Assembly (NCBI RefSeq): GCF_030687835.1
Contig: NZ_CP117449.1
Coordinates: forward strand, 1,736,001 to 1,800,000
Direction of reading: 5' to 3'
DNA length: 64,000 nt
Origin: Pseudomonas hefeiensis
Lineage (GTDB): Bacteria > Pseudomonadota > Gammaproteobacteria > Pseudomonadales > Pseudomonadaceae
The notes below the pieces were generated by a model. The model saw nothing but the letters and a program-made list of their open reading frames with translations, searched no databases and had not been told where the DNA came from. Below are positions 20,320 to 29,537 of this stretch, piece by piece. A program made the position numbers and the translations under genes. Within the stretch, counting starts at the first letter, position 1, and every line of letters begins with the position of its first letter.

Positions 20320-20784
20320 ATGCACCTCACCCGTTCAAGCGCACTGGTCGCGCTGTTGTCGGTCTGCGGCCTGGCCCAGGCAGAAGTTCGTGTCGAAGGC
20401 CCGGTGGAGTACGGTATCTTCGAAGGACCTCAAGCTGAACTGCAATCGGGGGAGCGGGTTCTGCGCCGCAGCAACGAGCAGATCCGCGAGACTGAAAGTG
20501 TGCCGGCCAAGCTGGGCACCAAGTTCGGCCTGCGCTACCGCTTGGTGGGCAAGGTGGCTGACGACCAGCCATTGACCCTGTTGTACTTCACGCCAGGCAT
20601 TCGCACCCCTGATGGCGTGCGCCACGATAAATTCGAAGTCACCCAGAAACTGGTGCCCGGTGCGCCTCAGGATGTGATGGCCTACGAATTCACCGAAAGC
20701 CACGAAGTGGTGCCGGGGGAATGGCGGTTCATGGTGTTCCAGGGTGATCGATTGCTGGCGCAGCAGCGGTTTGTGGTGCGCTGA
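20320..20784 (+). CDS. DUF3859 family periplasmic protein
   Basis: A 154-aa protein with a signal peptide (HLTRSSALVALLSVCGLAQA, cleaved before EVRVEGPVEYG). The body resembles DUF3859 proteins, which have no known function. A beta-rich single domain with TLLYFTPGIRTPDG and PGEWRFMVFQGDRLLAQQRF is visible. The ATG at 20320 follows AAGGAG; upstream in-frame codons fall in the REP element and are rejected. It is a single-gene unit. Confidence 0.8.
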   Translation: MHLTRSSALVALLSVCGLAQAEVRVEGPVEYGIFEGPQAELQSGERVLRRSNEQIRETESVPAKLGTKFGLRYRLVGKVADDQPLTLLYFTPGIRTPDGVRHDKFEVTQKLVPGAPQDVMAYEFTESHEVVPGEWRFMVFQGDRLLAQQRFVVR

Positions 20785-20806
20785 ATTCCATCCACTGTAG
20801 GCCTCA

Positions 20807-20896
20807 TGTGGGAGCGGGCTTGCTCGCGAATGCGGTGTGTCAGGCACCATATTTGTCAGCTGAAACATTGCATTCGCGAGCAAGCCCGCTCCCACA
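20807..20896. repeat. Inverted pair of REP-like elements
   Basis: TGTGGGAGCGGGCTTGCTCG and its inverted copy are separated by about 40 bases, between the DUF3859 gene and the fabB terminator. Confidence 0.88.
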
Positions 20897-20921
20897 TAGA
20901 ACTCAGGCATATTTGCCAGGC

Positions 20922-20954
20922 AAAAAAACGCCCCGAACCAGTCGGGGCGTTTTT
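20922..20954 (-). terminator. Terminator after fabAB
   Basis: AAAAAAACGCCCCGA and TCGGGGCGTTTTT form a 13-base hairpin with runs on both sides, 23 bases beyond the fabB stop on the minus strand. It could also stop transcription entering from the DUF3859 side. Confidence 0.92.
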
Positions 20955-20976
20955 GTGTGTGGCGTTGCGGCGGGGC

Positions 20977-22197
20977 TTACTTGCCCTGCCAGCGCTTCAG
21001 TACCAAGGTGGCGTTGGTGCCGCCGAAGCCAAAGCTGTTGCTCATTACGGTGTCGATTTTGGCGTCTTCGCGAGTTTTGGTCAGAATCGGCAGGTCGGCC
21101 ACTTCCGGGTCCAGTTCCTCGATGTTGGCCGAACCGGCGATGAAGTTGCCTTCCATCATCAACATGCAGTAGATCGCTTCGTGAACGCCAGCGGCGCCCA
21201 GGGAGTGACCCGACAGGCTCTTGGTGGAGCTGATGGCCGGGGCGTTGGCGCCGAATACTTCGCGCACGCCTTTCATCTCCGCCACGTCACCGACCGGGGT
21301 CGAAGTGCCGTGGGTGTTCAGGTAGTCGATGGGCGTGTCAACGGTGGACATGGCCATCTGCATGCAGCGGATGGCGCCTTCGCCGCTTGGAGCGACCATG
21401 TCGTAGCCGTCGGAAGTGGCGCCGTAGCCGACGATTTCCGCGTAGATTTTTGCGCCACGGGCCAGAGCGTGTTCCAGCTCCTCTACCACCACCATGCCGC
21501 CGCCGCCAGCAATGACGAAGCCGTCACGGTCGGCATCGTAGGCGCGGGAAGCTTTTTCCGGGGTGTCGTTGCGCTTGCTGGACAGGGCGCCCATGGCGTC
21601 GAACAGGAACGACTGGCTCCAATGTTCTTCTTCACCGCCGCCAGCGAACACGACGTCCTGCTTGCCCATCTGGATCTGCTCCATGGCGTTGCCGATGCAA
21701 TGGGCGCTGGTGGCGCAGGCAGAGGCGATGGAGTAGTTCAGGCCCTTGATCTTGAATGGCGTGGCCAGACAGGCGGAAACGGTGCTGCTCATGGTCCGCG
21801 TGACACGGTACGGGCCGACACGCTTGACGCCTTTTTCGCGCAGGATGTCCAACGCTTCCATCTGGTTCAAGGTGGAGGCTCCACCGGAACCGGCGATCAG
21901 ACCGGTGCGCGGGTTGGACACCTGCTCTTCGGTCAGGCCGGAGTCAGCGATGGCGTCCTTCATGGCCAGGTAGGCGTAAGCCGCCGCATGGCCGACGAAA
22001 CGGTAGATCTTGCGATCGATCAGCTCTTCGAGGGGAAGGTCAATGGAGCCGGAAACCTGGCTACGCAGACCCATTTCGGCATATTCCGGATTGAACCGGA
22101 TGCCAGGGCGACTTGCACGCAGGTTAGCGGAGACGGTCTCTTTGTCATTGCCTAGGCACGAAACGATGCCCAGACCAGTGATAACGACGCGGCGCAT
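20977..22197 (-). CDS. fabB: Beta-ketoacyl-ACP synthase I
   Basis: A 406-aa condensing enzyme that elongates the unsaturated acyl chains made by FabA. The active-site cysteine lies in [16 protein letters not shown] (about residue 163), with histidines in [11 protein letters not shown] (about 298) and in [12 protein letters not shown] (about 333). It starts [18 protein letters not shown]. It lies 11 bases downstream of fabA, the standard fabA-fabB operon of gammaproteobacteria for unsaturated fatty acid synthesis. Confidence 0.98.
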   Translation of the reverse strand: MRRVVITGLGIVSCLGNDKETVSANLRASRPGIRFNPEYAEMGLRSQVSGSIDLPLEELIDRKIYRFVGHAAAYAYLAMKDAIADSGLTEEQVSNPRTGLIAGSGGASTLNQMEALDILREKGVKRVGPYRVTRTMSSTVSACLATPFKIKGLNYSIASACATSAHCIGNAMEQIQMGKQDVVFAGGGEEEHWSQSFLFDAMGALSSKRNDTPEKASRAYDADRDGFVIAGGGGMVVVEELEHALARGAKIYAEIVGYGATSDGYDMVAPSGEGAIRCMQMAMSTVDTPIDYLNTHGTSTPVGDVAEMKGVREVFGANAPAISSTKSLSGHSLGAAGVHEAIYCMLMMEGNFIAGSANIEELDPEVADLPILTKTREDAKIDTVMSNSFGFGGTNATLVLKRWQGK

Positions 22198-22208
22198 GCG
22201 GATAACCC

Positions 22209-22724
22209 TTAGAAGTTGTCAGTGGAGGTGAAAACGCCGACCCGAAGGCCTTCGGCGGTGTAGATCTCGCGACCATCCACAGCTACCGAACCATCGGCAA
22301 TGGCCATGTTCAGCTTGCCCTTGAGGACGCGTTTGATATGAATGTTATAGGTAATCTTCTTGGCGGTCGGCAGAACCTGACCGAAGAACTTCACTTCGCC
22401 CGAACCCAGGGCGCGACCGCGGCCCGGCAGGCCTTGCCAGCCGAGGAAGAAGCCGACCAATTGCCACATGGCATCCAGGCCCAGGCAGCCCGGCATCACC
22501 GGATCACCTTCGAAGTGGCAGGCGAAAAACCACAGGTCAGGAGTGATGTCCAGCTCGGCGACCAATTCACCTTTGCCGTACTTGCCACCCTCTTCGCTGA
22601 TATGGGTGATGCGATCCACCATCAGCATGTTCGGGGCGGGCAGTTGCGCGTTACCTGGGCCGAACAGCTCACCGCGACTGCAGCGCAGCAGGTCTTCCCG
22701 AGTAAAGGCGTCTTGTTTGGTCAT
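22209..22724 (-). CDS. fabA: 3-hydroxydecanoyl-ACP dehydratase/isomerase
   Basis: A 171-aa hotdog enzyme that dehydrates 3-hydroxydecanoyl-ACP and isomerises the trans-2 product to cis-3, the branch point to unsaturated fatty acids. The catalytic histidine lies in [21 protein letters not shown] (about residue 70), and the Asp in the same stretch belongs to the active site. The length matches FabA. The ATG at 22724 is preceded by GAGGAG. It is the first gene of the fabAB operon. Confidence 0.98.
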   Translation of the reverse strand: MTKQDAFTREDLLRCSRGELFGPGNAQLPAPNMLMVDRITHISEEGGKYGKGELVAELDITPDLWFFACHFEGDPVMPGCLGLDAMWQLVGFFLGWQGLPGRGRALGSGEVKFFGQVLPTAKKITYNIHIKRVLKGKLNMAIADGSVAVDGREIYTAEGLRVGVFTSTDNF

Positions 22725-22830
22725 GCGAGCTCCTCAATAGTCCCATGCGGCAGGGTGGGGCAAATCTTCCCGGCCGATCGAAGCGTTCATGCCTCGAATC
22801 GACAGCCTACTCATAGACTATTGCGTTGTA

Positions 22831-22841
22831 GTGAAAGTCAC
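22831..22841. promoter_or_regulatory. Candidate operator upstream of fabA
   Basis: The small palindrome GTGA-AAG-TCAC lies 107 bases upstream of the fabA start, in the 248-base fabA/hybrid-kinase spacer. In pseudomonads fabAB is known to respond to the TetR-family regulator DesT, but I cannot confirm that this is a DesT site. The spacer holds no convincing ORF. Confidence 0.3.
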
Positions 22842-22972
22842 AGCACACAGGAAATGAATGTACACCTGTGCACTGAAATTTTTATTCAAGCCCCAATCGG
22901 GACTTGTTCGGGTGCTTAAGACTGCCGCACTTTCGCCTTTCACGCCAGTCGCAGATGGTTTAAACGCCTGCA

Positions 22973-24880
22973 CTAACGCACCCAGCGCTGCAGAATTTGC
23001 TGCAGATCAGCTCTTTTGAACGGTTTGGCCAGGTAATCGTTCATGCCCGCCGCGAGACAGGCTTCGCGATCGCCCTGCAGCGCATTGGCTGTCAGGGCAA
23101 TGATCGGCACCTCGCCGCAGCCGGGTAACTGGCGGATCTGTCGCGTGGCTTCGTAGCCATCGATGATAGGCAGCCGGCAATCCATCAGGATGGCCTCGAA
23201 CATCAGGCTTTCGGCGCTACGGATAGCCTGGGCGCCGTCAGCGGCGATGCTGACGGTGAACCCCAGACTGCGCAACATGGCTTCGATCACGGTCTGGTTC
23301 ACGGGATTGTCTTCCACCAGCAGCACATTGCGACCCTCGCCATGACCGCTGCCGCTACCGTCGGGCAGCCTTGGCGCCAGGGTCATCGGTGCCTTTTGCG
23401 ACAGGGCCAGAGGGATCTCAAGGGTAAACACCGAACCCCGGCCCTCTTCGCTCTGGGCGCGCAATGTGCCCCCCATGCGCTCAGCCAGGGTGCGGGCAAT
23501 CGGCAGCCCCAGACCGGTGCCACCGTAGCGCCGGGAAATCGAACTGTCGGCTTGCTGGAAGGCATCGAACATGCGCTCCAGGCTTTCGGTCGCAATCCCG
23601 ATGCCACTGTCGCGCACCGTGCAGGTAAACCACAGGAGTTCGTGATCCAGCGCCTGCCACTGGCATTGCACGGTGACGCTGCCTTGCTCGGTGAATTTCA
23701 GGGCATTGCCGATCAGGTTGACCAGGATCTGCCGGATCCGCGTCGGATCGCCTTGCACCTGTAAAGCCTGCATGTCGTCAGGGATCAGCAGGTCCAGGCC
23801 CAGCTTGCGTTGCGCGGCGCTGTGCTGGAACGCCTGGGCGCAACTGGCAACCAGCTCCGCCAGATTGAACGGGATGTGCTCCAGCTCCAGGGCCGAGCGC
23901 TCAATGCGCGAGAAGTCGAGGATGTCGTTGATGACCTTCAACAGGTGCTCGGTGGATTCGCTGGCCAGCGCCGTGTACTCGAACTGCTCCTCCGTCATTT
24001 CGGTGGTTTCCAGCAGTTGCAGCATGCCCAGTACACCGTTCATGGGGGTGCGCAGTTCATGGCTCATCATTGCCAGGAATTCGGATTTGGCGCTGTTGGC
24101 CTTTTCCGCCTCTTCCCGGGTTTTGATCAACTGCGCCATGGCCTGGTGCTGTTCACGGCTGGCTTGCTCGAGACCGTCGGCCAGATTGTTGATATGCCGC
24201 GACAAGGCCCCCAGTTCGGCATCGTCGACGATGGGCAGCGGCGTGCTGTAGTCGCCTTGCTGGATCGCCATGACTGCGTTGCCGATGTCGCGTATTGGCC
24301 GGGACAGGTTGGATGCCAGGCGACGTGCCACCAGAAAGGTGAACAGCAGGGCGAACAGCGCCAGGATTGCGGCCTTGAGCAGGATTTCCTGCTGCCGCTG
24401 GCTGAAAGCGTCACTGGACATGCCGACGATCACCCGGCCCAGGTAATCCTCACCGGGCGCCTCGATGGTCGTGCTGTTGCCTTGCAGAAAATCATTGTTC
24501 AAGGCAATGCGCTGCAGGCGAACCGGCGCCTGGAAAACCTCGATCTGCTGGGAATGATTGCGGCTTTGCGCGGGTTGCTCGACATACACCACAACCCGAT
24601 CCGTGCTGTCTTGCACCTCGAGAAAACGCACATGAGGCGTGGCCAGCGTGGCGGTGAGCAGGCTTTCCAGCACCTCGTTGTTGCCCGAGATCACCCCATA
24701 TTCCGTGGCAGGGGCCAGTTGGTTGGCGATCAACTGCCCGGTGTGGTTGAGTTCCTGGCGCAGGTCCTGGATTCGCACGAAGGTAAAGAAGCTGATCAAC
24801 AGCACCGTCAGCAGCAATGCCGGGCCGAGGGCGATAAGCTGGGTGCGGGTATTGATGTCCCAACGGCGACGCAAGGTCAT
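22973..24880 (-). CDS. Hybrid sensor histidine kinase/response regulator, PA1611-like
   Basis: A 635-aa membrane kinase. It has a membrane helix at about 16-36, a periplasmic sensor at about 37-165, a second helix at about 166-185, HAMP at about 186-240, HisKA with the phospho-histidine in FLAMMSHELRTPMNG (His274), an HATPase with NLIGNALKFT, DSGIGI and YGGTGLGLPI, and a C-terminal receiver with LVEDNPVNQ, phospho-acceptor Asp567 (ILMDCRLP) and YLAKPF. Position beside fabA and architecture match P. aeruginosa PA1611, which is reported to bind RetS and relieve its inhibition of GacS. The start overlaps the upstream substrate-binding gene by 4 bases. Confidence 0.9.
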   Translation of the reverse strand: MTLRRRWDINTRTQLIALGPALLLTVLLISFFTFVRIQDLRQELNHTGQLIANQLAPATEYGVISGNNEVLESLLTATLATPHVRFLEVQDSTDRVVVYVEQPAQSRNHSQQIEVFQAPVRLQRIALNNDFLQGNSTTIEAPGEDYLGRVIVGMSSDAFSQRQQEILLKAAILALFALLFTFLVARRLASNLSRPIRDIGNAVMAIQQGDYSTPLPIVDDAELGALSRHINNLADGLEQASREQHQAMAQLIKTREEAEKANSAKSEFLAMMSHELRTPMNGVLGMLQLLETTEMTEEQFEYTALASESTEHLLKVINDILDFSRIERSALELEHIPFNLAELVASCAQAFQHSAAQRKLGLDLLIPDDMQALQVQGDPTRIRQILVNLIGNALKFTEQGSVTVQCQWQALDHELLWFTCTVRDSGIGIATESLERMFDAFQQADSSISRRYGGTGLGLPIARTLAERMGGTLRAQSEEGRGSVFTLEIPLALSQKAPMTLAPRLPDGSGSGHGEGRNVLLVEDNPVNQTVIEAMLRSLGFTVSIAADGAQAIRSAESLMFEAILMDCRLPIIDGYEATRQIRQLPGCGEVPIIALTANALQGDREACLAAGMNDYLAKPFKRADLQQILQRWVR

Positions 24881-25809
24881 GGGCGTTGTTCTCCTTCGGC
24901 CAACTGTGCAGCGACGGATTCGGCGTTAATCGGTTCGATTCCCAGTGAACGGGCGACCTGTTGGTTGCTCAGGACTTTGAAGCGGGCCGGATACAGGGTG
25001 CGGGGCCAGGTGGTGGCGGGGCGGTCAAGCAAGTCGTCGAGAATTGCCAGCCAGTCTTCCTGGTCGCTGTAGGTGCTGGCCAGGCTGCCGGCCTTGACGA
25101 AAGCAGCATTGGGCCCGATCAGCGCACGTTGCCGGGCGTAGCTGCTGAGCAACAGGTTTTTTACCGTCTTGGGGTTGTACAGATCGGGGTCGTCGAGCCC
25201 CAGCAGCACATCGCTGTTGCGCAGCAGTTTTTGCAGAGGGCGGCTGTCACTGGTGTCGTCCCAGCGTTCACTCACGATCTCCAGGCCCAACGGCGTCGCT
25301 GCCTGGCGGATTTCTTTGAGCAGGAATTCGCTGTGCTCGTCGAACAGCACGCCGACCCTGCGCATTTGCGGAAGGATCGCGCGAATCAGGCGCAATTGCC
25401 GCGCCTGCGGTGGATCGCTCCACAACAGGCTCAGGTGATCGGGCGTTGTCTCGCCCAGGCGGTCCCGGGCTTGTTGGCGGCTGATTCGCAATACCAGGGT
25501 GGCCGGCCCGTGAGTTTCCTGCAGGCGCCAGTCGAGACTGGGCAGGTCAAGCAAGATCAGGCGGACATTGCGTGGCAGTTTGCCGGGCGCCGGCAGGCTG
25601 GCCAGAGGCGTAAACCTGACTTTGTCCTCGGGGCGCAGGGCCTTCAGGGCCTGGGTGAAAGACTGCACACCAGGGCTGTTATGCACGCCGGTCAGTACAA
25701 TCTCGGCAGCCCGGGCCTCGATCGTTGCCAGCCAGCCTGCAAGCACCAGGCACAGCGCCAGCGGCAGGCGGCCACGAAAGGGCGTCTTGCGCGATCGAGC
25801 CCGGAACAT
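24877..25809 (-). CDS. Periplasmic ABC-type substrate-binding protein, no permease nearby
   Basis: A 310-aa protein with a Sec signal peptide (basic N-terminus, then LPLALCLVLAGWLATIEARA, cleavage before AEIVLTG). Two Rossmann-like lobes follow, resembling the ABC substrate-binding family of PF04392 type (VGVLFDEHSEFLLKEIRQAA; SDVLLGLDDPDLYNP). No ABC permease or ATPase gene is adjacent. Its ATG directly abuts the TonB receptor stop, and its own stop overlaps the hybrid kinase start, so it may work as a ligand-capture subunit for the receptor or kinase. That role is inference. Confidence 0.8.
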   Translation of the reverse strand: MFRARSRKTPFRGRLPLALCLVLAGWLATIEARAAEIVLTGVHNSPGVQSFTQALKALRPEDKVRFTPLASLPAPGKLPRNVRLILLDLPSLDWRLQETHGPATLVLRISRQQARDRLGETTPDHLSLLWSDPPQARQLRLIRAILPQMRRVGVLFDEHSEFLLKEIRQAATPLGLEIVSERWDDTSDSRPLQKLLRNSDVLLGLDDPDLYNPKTVKNLLLSSYARQRALIGPNAAFVKAGSLASTYSDQEDWLAILDDLLDRPATTWPRTLYPARFKVLSNQQVARSLGIEPINAESVAAQLAEGEQRP

Positions 25810-27996
25810 CTAGAACGACAACTCCGCGGTGAAATACAGGACGTGGCGGGAGTCGTAGCGGTTGTCGACAAACGTGGTGGGCTGGTTGTCGAGGCGCTGT
25901 TGCAGGACGCCCGCCAGTTCCAGGTTGGCCTTGCCCAAAGGAATGCGTTTGGAGAGACGGGTGTCGATTCGTTCAAAGCGATAGCCGTTCAGGTCGTCGG
26001 CGCCATAATAGAACACTGCACTGTTCCAGCCTCGGCCCCAGTCCCGCAGCCAGCCGGCCGAACCGCTGTTGCGGGCGGTCGGCTGTTCGTCGAGGGCGTT
26101 ACTGGCCAGGGCATCGACGTAGGCATAGGTCAGGCGCAGGCGGTCGGCGCTGGTGATGCGCCAGTCGAGTTGGGTTTCGGCCCCGGAAAACTGTGATTCA
26201 TTGGCGTTGCTGGCTATGTACTGATTGTTGCGCAGGGGTTCGCTGATCATGCCGGTGATTTCGTCATGGAACAGCTTCACATCGACCGCCAGCCCCAGGT
26301 TCATGAAATAACCGTTGTAGCCCAGTTCCCGGGAGCGCATGTGTTCCTGGTCCAGGTTCCCTGGGCCTCGGGTCTGGACAAAGTAACGGGCGCTGCTCTG
26401 GCCGAAGGCGGTGGGCTTGAGGTTGGTGACCTGATAACTCCAATTGACATTGTTCTCGAACATGTCCGGCGAGCGCACCGCCTCGGAGTACACCGCCCGC
26501 AGGCCATGACGCGGGGTGATCAGGTAGTTGACCGCCACCCGCGGCGTCAGCGAGCTGCCGGTCAGGTGGGTGTCTTCGAACATCGCACCGCCCTGTACCA
26601 GCCAGTGCTCGCTGGCCCGCCACTCCAGCTGACCGAACAAGCGCCAGGTGGTGTCGTCCAGCGTGCCGTTGAAGTACGTCTCGGAGTTGGCCCGGTCGTA
26701 GCGATAGTTTGCCCCGGTGACCAGTCGCAGGCTGTCGGACAGGCTCAGGGTGTCCTGGATTTCCAGGTCGTAGCGCGACTCACGGGCGCTCTGGTCGATA
26801 TCGCCGCACAGGGTTTGCGAGGCGCCGTTGCGCCATTGATCGAGCACCTGATTGGCCAGCGCCTGTTCCTGTGGGGTGCCGGGTGGCGCACCGGTGCCGG
26901 TGAAGCTGGGAATATTACGCGCCAGCTTCTCGGCGTAGTTAGGGTTGAGCAACCACAGATCGGTCAACTGCGGGCTGAAGGATACCTCGGCATCGCACGC
27001 ACGCCAGGTCTGCTGGCGATCCCAGTGCTGAATCGAGCCTTGTACATAAAGGCTGTGGTTGGGATTCAGGTCCAGGTTCCAGCGCAGCGAACCGGCGTAG
27101 TCCTTGGCGACAACATCGGAATTATCCCCGGCGGCTGTAATCCCGGCGAACACTGGACGGTAGGTATAAGGCCGCTGATTGGTCCCGTCCTTGGCGTTCA
27201 GTTGCCAGTCGATGCTCTGCTGTTCGTTCAGGGTCTGGCTGACGGACAGGTTGAAACGGTTCAAGCGTCGACTGTCGCGGTAATCGGTGCCGTTGCGGTT
27301 ACTGTCAAAGCCGTCGTCTTCCTGGCCGGACAATGAGAGCCGCAGGTCACCGCCCTCCCAACCGCTGCCCTGGCTGGCATACCAGTCGCTGATGCCACGC
27401 TCGCCACGGGTGATTTTCAGGCGCGTGCCATGGCTGTCGGCCGGAGCGCGGGTGATGATATTGACCACCGCCATCAGGGCATTGGCGCCGTAGCTGACGG
27501 TGTTGGGGCCGCGGAAGACTTCGATCCGCTCGATGTCCTCCATGGCCACCGGAATATCGCTCCAGTCCACCGTGGCCAGGCCGGCGCGATACACCGAGCG
27601 GCCATCGATCAGCACCTGCATGCGCCGGGCTTCGGTGGCGTTGGTGCCGTGGTAGTTCACGGCAGCCTGGTTGCCGCTGATATTGCCGACCATCATGCCT
27701 GGCACCAGGCGCAGCAGTTCGCTGATGTCCCGGGCGCCGCTGGCCTTGATCAATTCGCTGTCCAGCACGGTCATGCTGCCGGGGACCGCCGCCGGCGATT
27801 GCTTCAGGCGCGTGGCCGTCAACACTTGGGGCAGGGGCTGGCTGTCGACGAACAAGTCGTCGGCCAGCACTGGCGGGCTGATGAACAGCGCCAATAGTAG
27901 CGACGAGCCTGAACGGGAAGGGCCAACGAACACGACACAGCCTTTGATTCGGGAAAGGATGGCGGGCATGTTAACCGAGGTGAGCGACTTTTCCAT
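25810..27996 (-). CDS. TonB-dependent outer membrane receptor
   Basis: A 728-aa receptor. It has a signal region (LLLALFISPPVLA), a possible TonB box (DDLFVDS) and a plug domain with LLRLVPGMMVG, RRMQVLIDGRSVYRAG and IERIEVFRGPNTVSYGANALMAVVNIITR. A long beta-barrel follows, ending with Phe (YFTAELSF). Plug motifs of this kind resemble vitamin B12/copper/siderophore-type receptors, but no ligand can be named. An alternative start is the ATG at 27969; neither start has a strong ribosome site. It is the first gene of the receptor/binding protein/kinase operon and is divergent from gpsA. Confidence 0.85.
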   Translation of the reverse strand: MEKSLTSVNMPAILSRIKGCVVFVGPSRSGSSLLLALFISPPVLADDLFVDSQPLPQVLTATRLKQSPAAVPGSMTVLDSELIKASGARDISELLRLVPGMMVGNISGNQAAVNYHGTNATEARRMQVLIDGRSVYRAGLATVDWSDIPVAMEDIERIEVFRGPNTVSYGANALMAVVNIITRAPADSHGTRLKITRGERGISDWYASQGSGWEGGDLRLSLSGQEDDGFDSNRNGTDYRDSRRLNRFNLSVSQTLNEQQSIDWQLNAKDGTNQRPYTYRPVFAGITAAGDNSDVVAKDYAGSLRWNLDLNPNHSLYVQGSIQHWDRQQTWRACDAEVSFSPQLTDLWLLNPNYAEKLARNIPSFTGTGAPPGTPQEQALANQVLDQWRNGASQTLCGDIDQSARESRYDLEIQDTLSLSDSLRLVTGANYRYDRANSETYFNGTLDDTTWRLFGQLEWRASEHWLVQGGAMFEDTHLTGSSLTPRVAVNYLITPRHGLRAVYSEAVRSPDMFENNVNWSYQVTNLKPTAFGQSSARYFVQTRGPGNLDQEHMRSRELGYNGYFMNLGLAVDVKLFHDEITGMISEPLRNNQYIASNANESQFSGAETQLDWRITSADRLRLTYAYVDALASNALDEQPTARNSGSAGWLRDWGRGWNSAVFYYGADDLNGYRFERIDTRLSKRIPLGKANLELAGVLQQRLDNQPTTFVDNRYDSRHVLYFTAELSF

Positions 27997-28037
27997 TCAC
28001 GTTGACAGCATTTTCCTAGGAATTGATGGTCAGCTTC

Positions 28038-28059
28038 CTACAACTGCCGGTAATTGTAG
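28038..28059. promoter_or_regulatory. Inverted repeat between TonB receptor and gpsA
   Basis: CTACAA (28038-28043) and TTGTAG (28054-28059) are 6-base arms around a 10-base spacer in the divergent promoter region. The half-site layout suits a dimeric repressor or activator. No known regulator consensus is recognised. Confidence 0.35.
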
Positions 28060-28088
28060 TCGGGGCTGGTCGCGATCCGGCTGCTCCG

Positions 28089-28094
28089 TATAAT
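28089..28094 (+). promoter_or_regulatory. Candidate -10 box for gpsA
   Basis: A perfect TATAAT lies 40 bases before the gpsA ATG. The -35 region 17 bases upstream (CTGGTC) is a poor match to TTGACA, so the promoter may need help or have a different -35. Confidence 0.45.
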
Positions 28095-28133
28095 GCCCGG
28101 CATTGCCACTTGGTATGGATGAACGGATTGCAT

Positions 28134-29159
28134 ATGACTGAACAGCGCCCGATTGCGGTCCTGGGGGGCGGGAGTTTCGGTACCGCCGTGGCCAATCTGC
28201 TGGCCGAGAACGGCCACCCGGTACGCCAATGGATGCGTGACCCGGAGCAGGCCGAGGCCATCCGGATCAATCGCGAGAACCCGCGTTACCTCAAGGGCAT
28301 CAAGATCCGCCCTGAAGTTGAGCCGGTGACTGACTTGCAGGCGACTTTGCAAGACTGCGACCTGTTTTTTGTCGCCTTGCCGTCCAGCGCCTTGCGTTCG
28401 GTCCTGGCGCCCCATGCCGAACGCTTGAGCGGCAAATTGCTGGTGAGCCTGACCAAGGGGATCGAAGCCCAGACCTTCAAGCTGATGAGCGAGATTCTCG
28501 AAGAGATCGCCCCGAAGGCTCGAATCGGCGTGATTTCCGGGCCGAACCTGGCGCGCGAGATCGCCGAGCACGCCCTGACCGCCACCGTGGTCGCCAGTGA
28601 AGACGAAGAGCTGTGTCAGCGGGTCCAGGCCGCGCTGCATGGCCGCACCTTTCGGGTCTACGCCAGCGCCGACCGTTTCGGTGTGGAACTGGGCGGGGCG
28701 CTGAAGAACGTCTATGCAATCATCGCCGGCATGGCGGTGGCGCTGGGCATGGGGGAAAACACCAAGAGCATGCTGATTACTCGGGCCCTGGCGGAAATGA
28801 CCCGCTTTGCCGTCAGCCAGGGCGCCAATCCCATGACCTTCCTGGGGCTGGCCGGGGTCGGCGATTTGATCGTCACCTGTTCCTCCCCCAAGAGCCGCAA
28901 CTACCAGGTCGGCTTCGCCCTCGGTCAGGGGTTGAGCCTGGAAGAGGCCGTGTCGCGTCTGGGCGAAGTGGCCGAAGGGGTGAATACGCTCAAGGTACTC
29001 AAGGCCAAGTCTCAGGAGTCTGGGGTCTACATGCCACTGGTCGCGGGGTTGCATGCGATTCTGTTCGAAGGGCGCACGCTGGAACAGGTGATCGAACTGT
29101 TGATGCGTGGCGAACCCAAGACCGACGTCGATTTCATTTCCACCAGTGGCTTCAACTGA
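28134..29159 (+). CDS. gpsA: Glycerol-3-phosphate dehydrogenase [NAD(P)+]
   Basis: A 341-aa enzyme that reduces dihydroxyacetone phosphate to sn-glycerol 3-phosphate for phospholipid synthesis. The N-terminal dinucleotide fold [20 protein letters not shown], the catalytic lysine region [15 protein letters not shown] and the GVGDLIVTC segment are typical. The start [12 protein letters not shown] (28134) gives the Pseudomonas length; the in-frame ATG at 28119 is an alternative. The gene stands between the TonB operon and DUF4389-sixA. Confidence 0.96.
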   Translation: MTEQRPIAVLGGGSFGTAVANLLAENGHPVRQWMRDPEQAEAIRINRENPRYLKGIKIRPEVEPVTDLQATLQDCDLFFVALPSSALRSVLAPHAERLSGKLLVSLTKGIEAQTFKLMSEILEEIAPKARIGVISGPNLAREIAEHALTATVVASEDEELCQRVQAALHGRTFRVYASADRFGVELGGALKNVYAIIAGMAVALGMGENTKSMLITRALAEMTRFAVSQGANPMTFLGLAGVGDLIVTCSSPKSRNYQVGFALGQGLSLEEAVSRLGEVAEGVNTLKVLKAKSQESGVYMPLVAGLHAILFEGRTLEQVIELLMRGEPKTDVDFISTSGFN

Positions 29160-29189
29160 GCCTCAATTGATCAGAAGCAGGAGCAAACC

Positions 29190-29537
29190 ATGAACGATCC
29201 AAAAGGGCAGGCCCGATACGAGTCCATCCTGCTGCGTGTGTTGTGGATGGTGATTTACCTGCTGGTCTGGCAGGTGGCGCAATTCATCCTGGGCGCCGTG
29301 GTACTGGTGCAACTGATCTACCGGCTGATCTATGGCGCGCCGAGTGCCAGCCTGATGAACTTTGGTGACAGCCTGAGCCAGTTCCTGGCGCAGATCGGCC
29401 GTTTCGGCACCTTCCACAGCGACCAGAAGCCCTGGCCATTCGCGGACTGGCCAACCCCGCGCACGCCGGAAGGTGAAGCGCCTCACGCCGTGGCTCCGGC
29501 CCCGCATCCGGTTCGGGACGAGGAGCCGAAACTATGA
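29190..29537 (+). CDS. DUF4389 family membrane protein
   Basis: A 115-aa protein with one or two hydrophobic segments (about residues 14-50, LLRVLWMVIYLLVWQVAQFILGAV split by short polar residues) and a Pro-rich acidic tail. The pattern matches DUF4389 proteins, which are of unknown function. AGGAG precedes the ATG. The stop overlaps the sixA ATG, suggesting coupled translation. Confidence 0.82.
   Translation: MNDPKGQARYESILLRVLWMVIYLLVWQVAQFILGAVVLVQLIYRLIYGAPSASLMNFGDSLSQFLAQIGRFGTFHSDQKPWPFADWPTPRTPEGEAPHAVAPAPHPVRDEEPKL

Noticed and set aside
20806..22155. Plus-strand open frame of 449 codons opposite fabB
   Set aside because: It starts inside a REP element and runs antisense to fabB, which has full catalytic motifs. 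The Gly/Ala/His-rich product is typical of antisense reading.
23810..26196. Two long plus-strand frames opposite the kinase and substrate-binding genes
   Set aside because: They are antisense to genes with clear domain content and lack ribosome sites. They are not genes.
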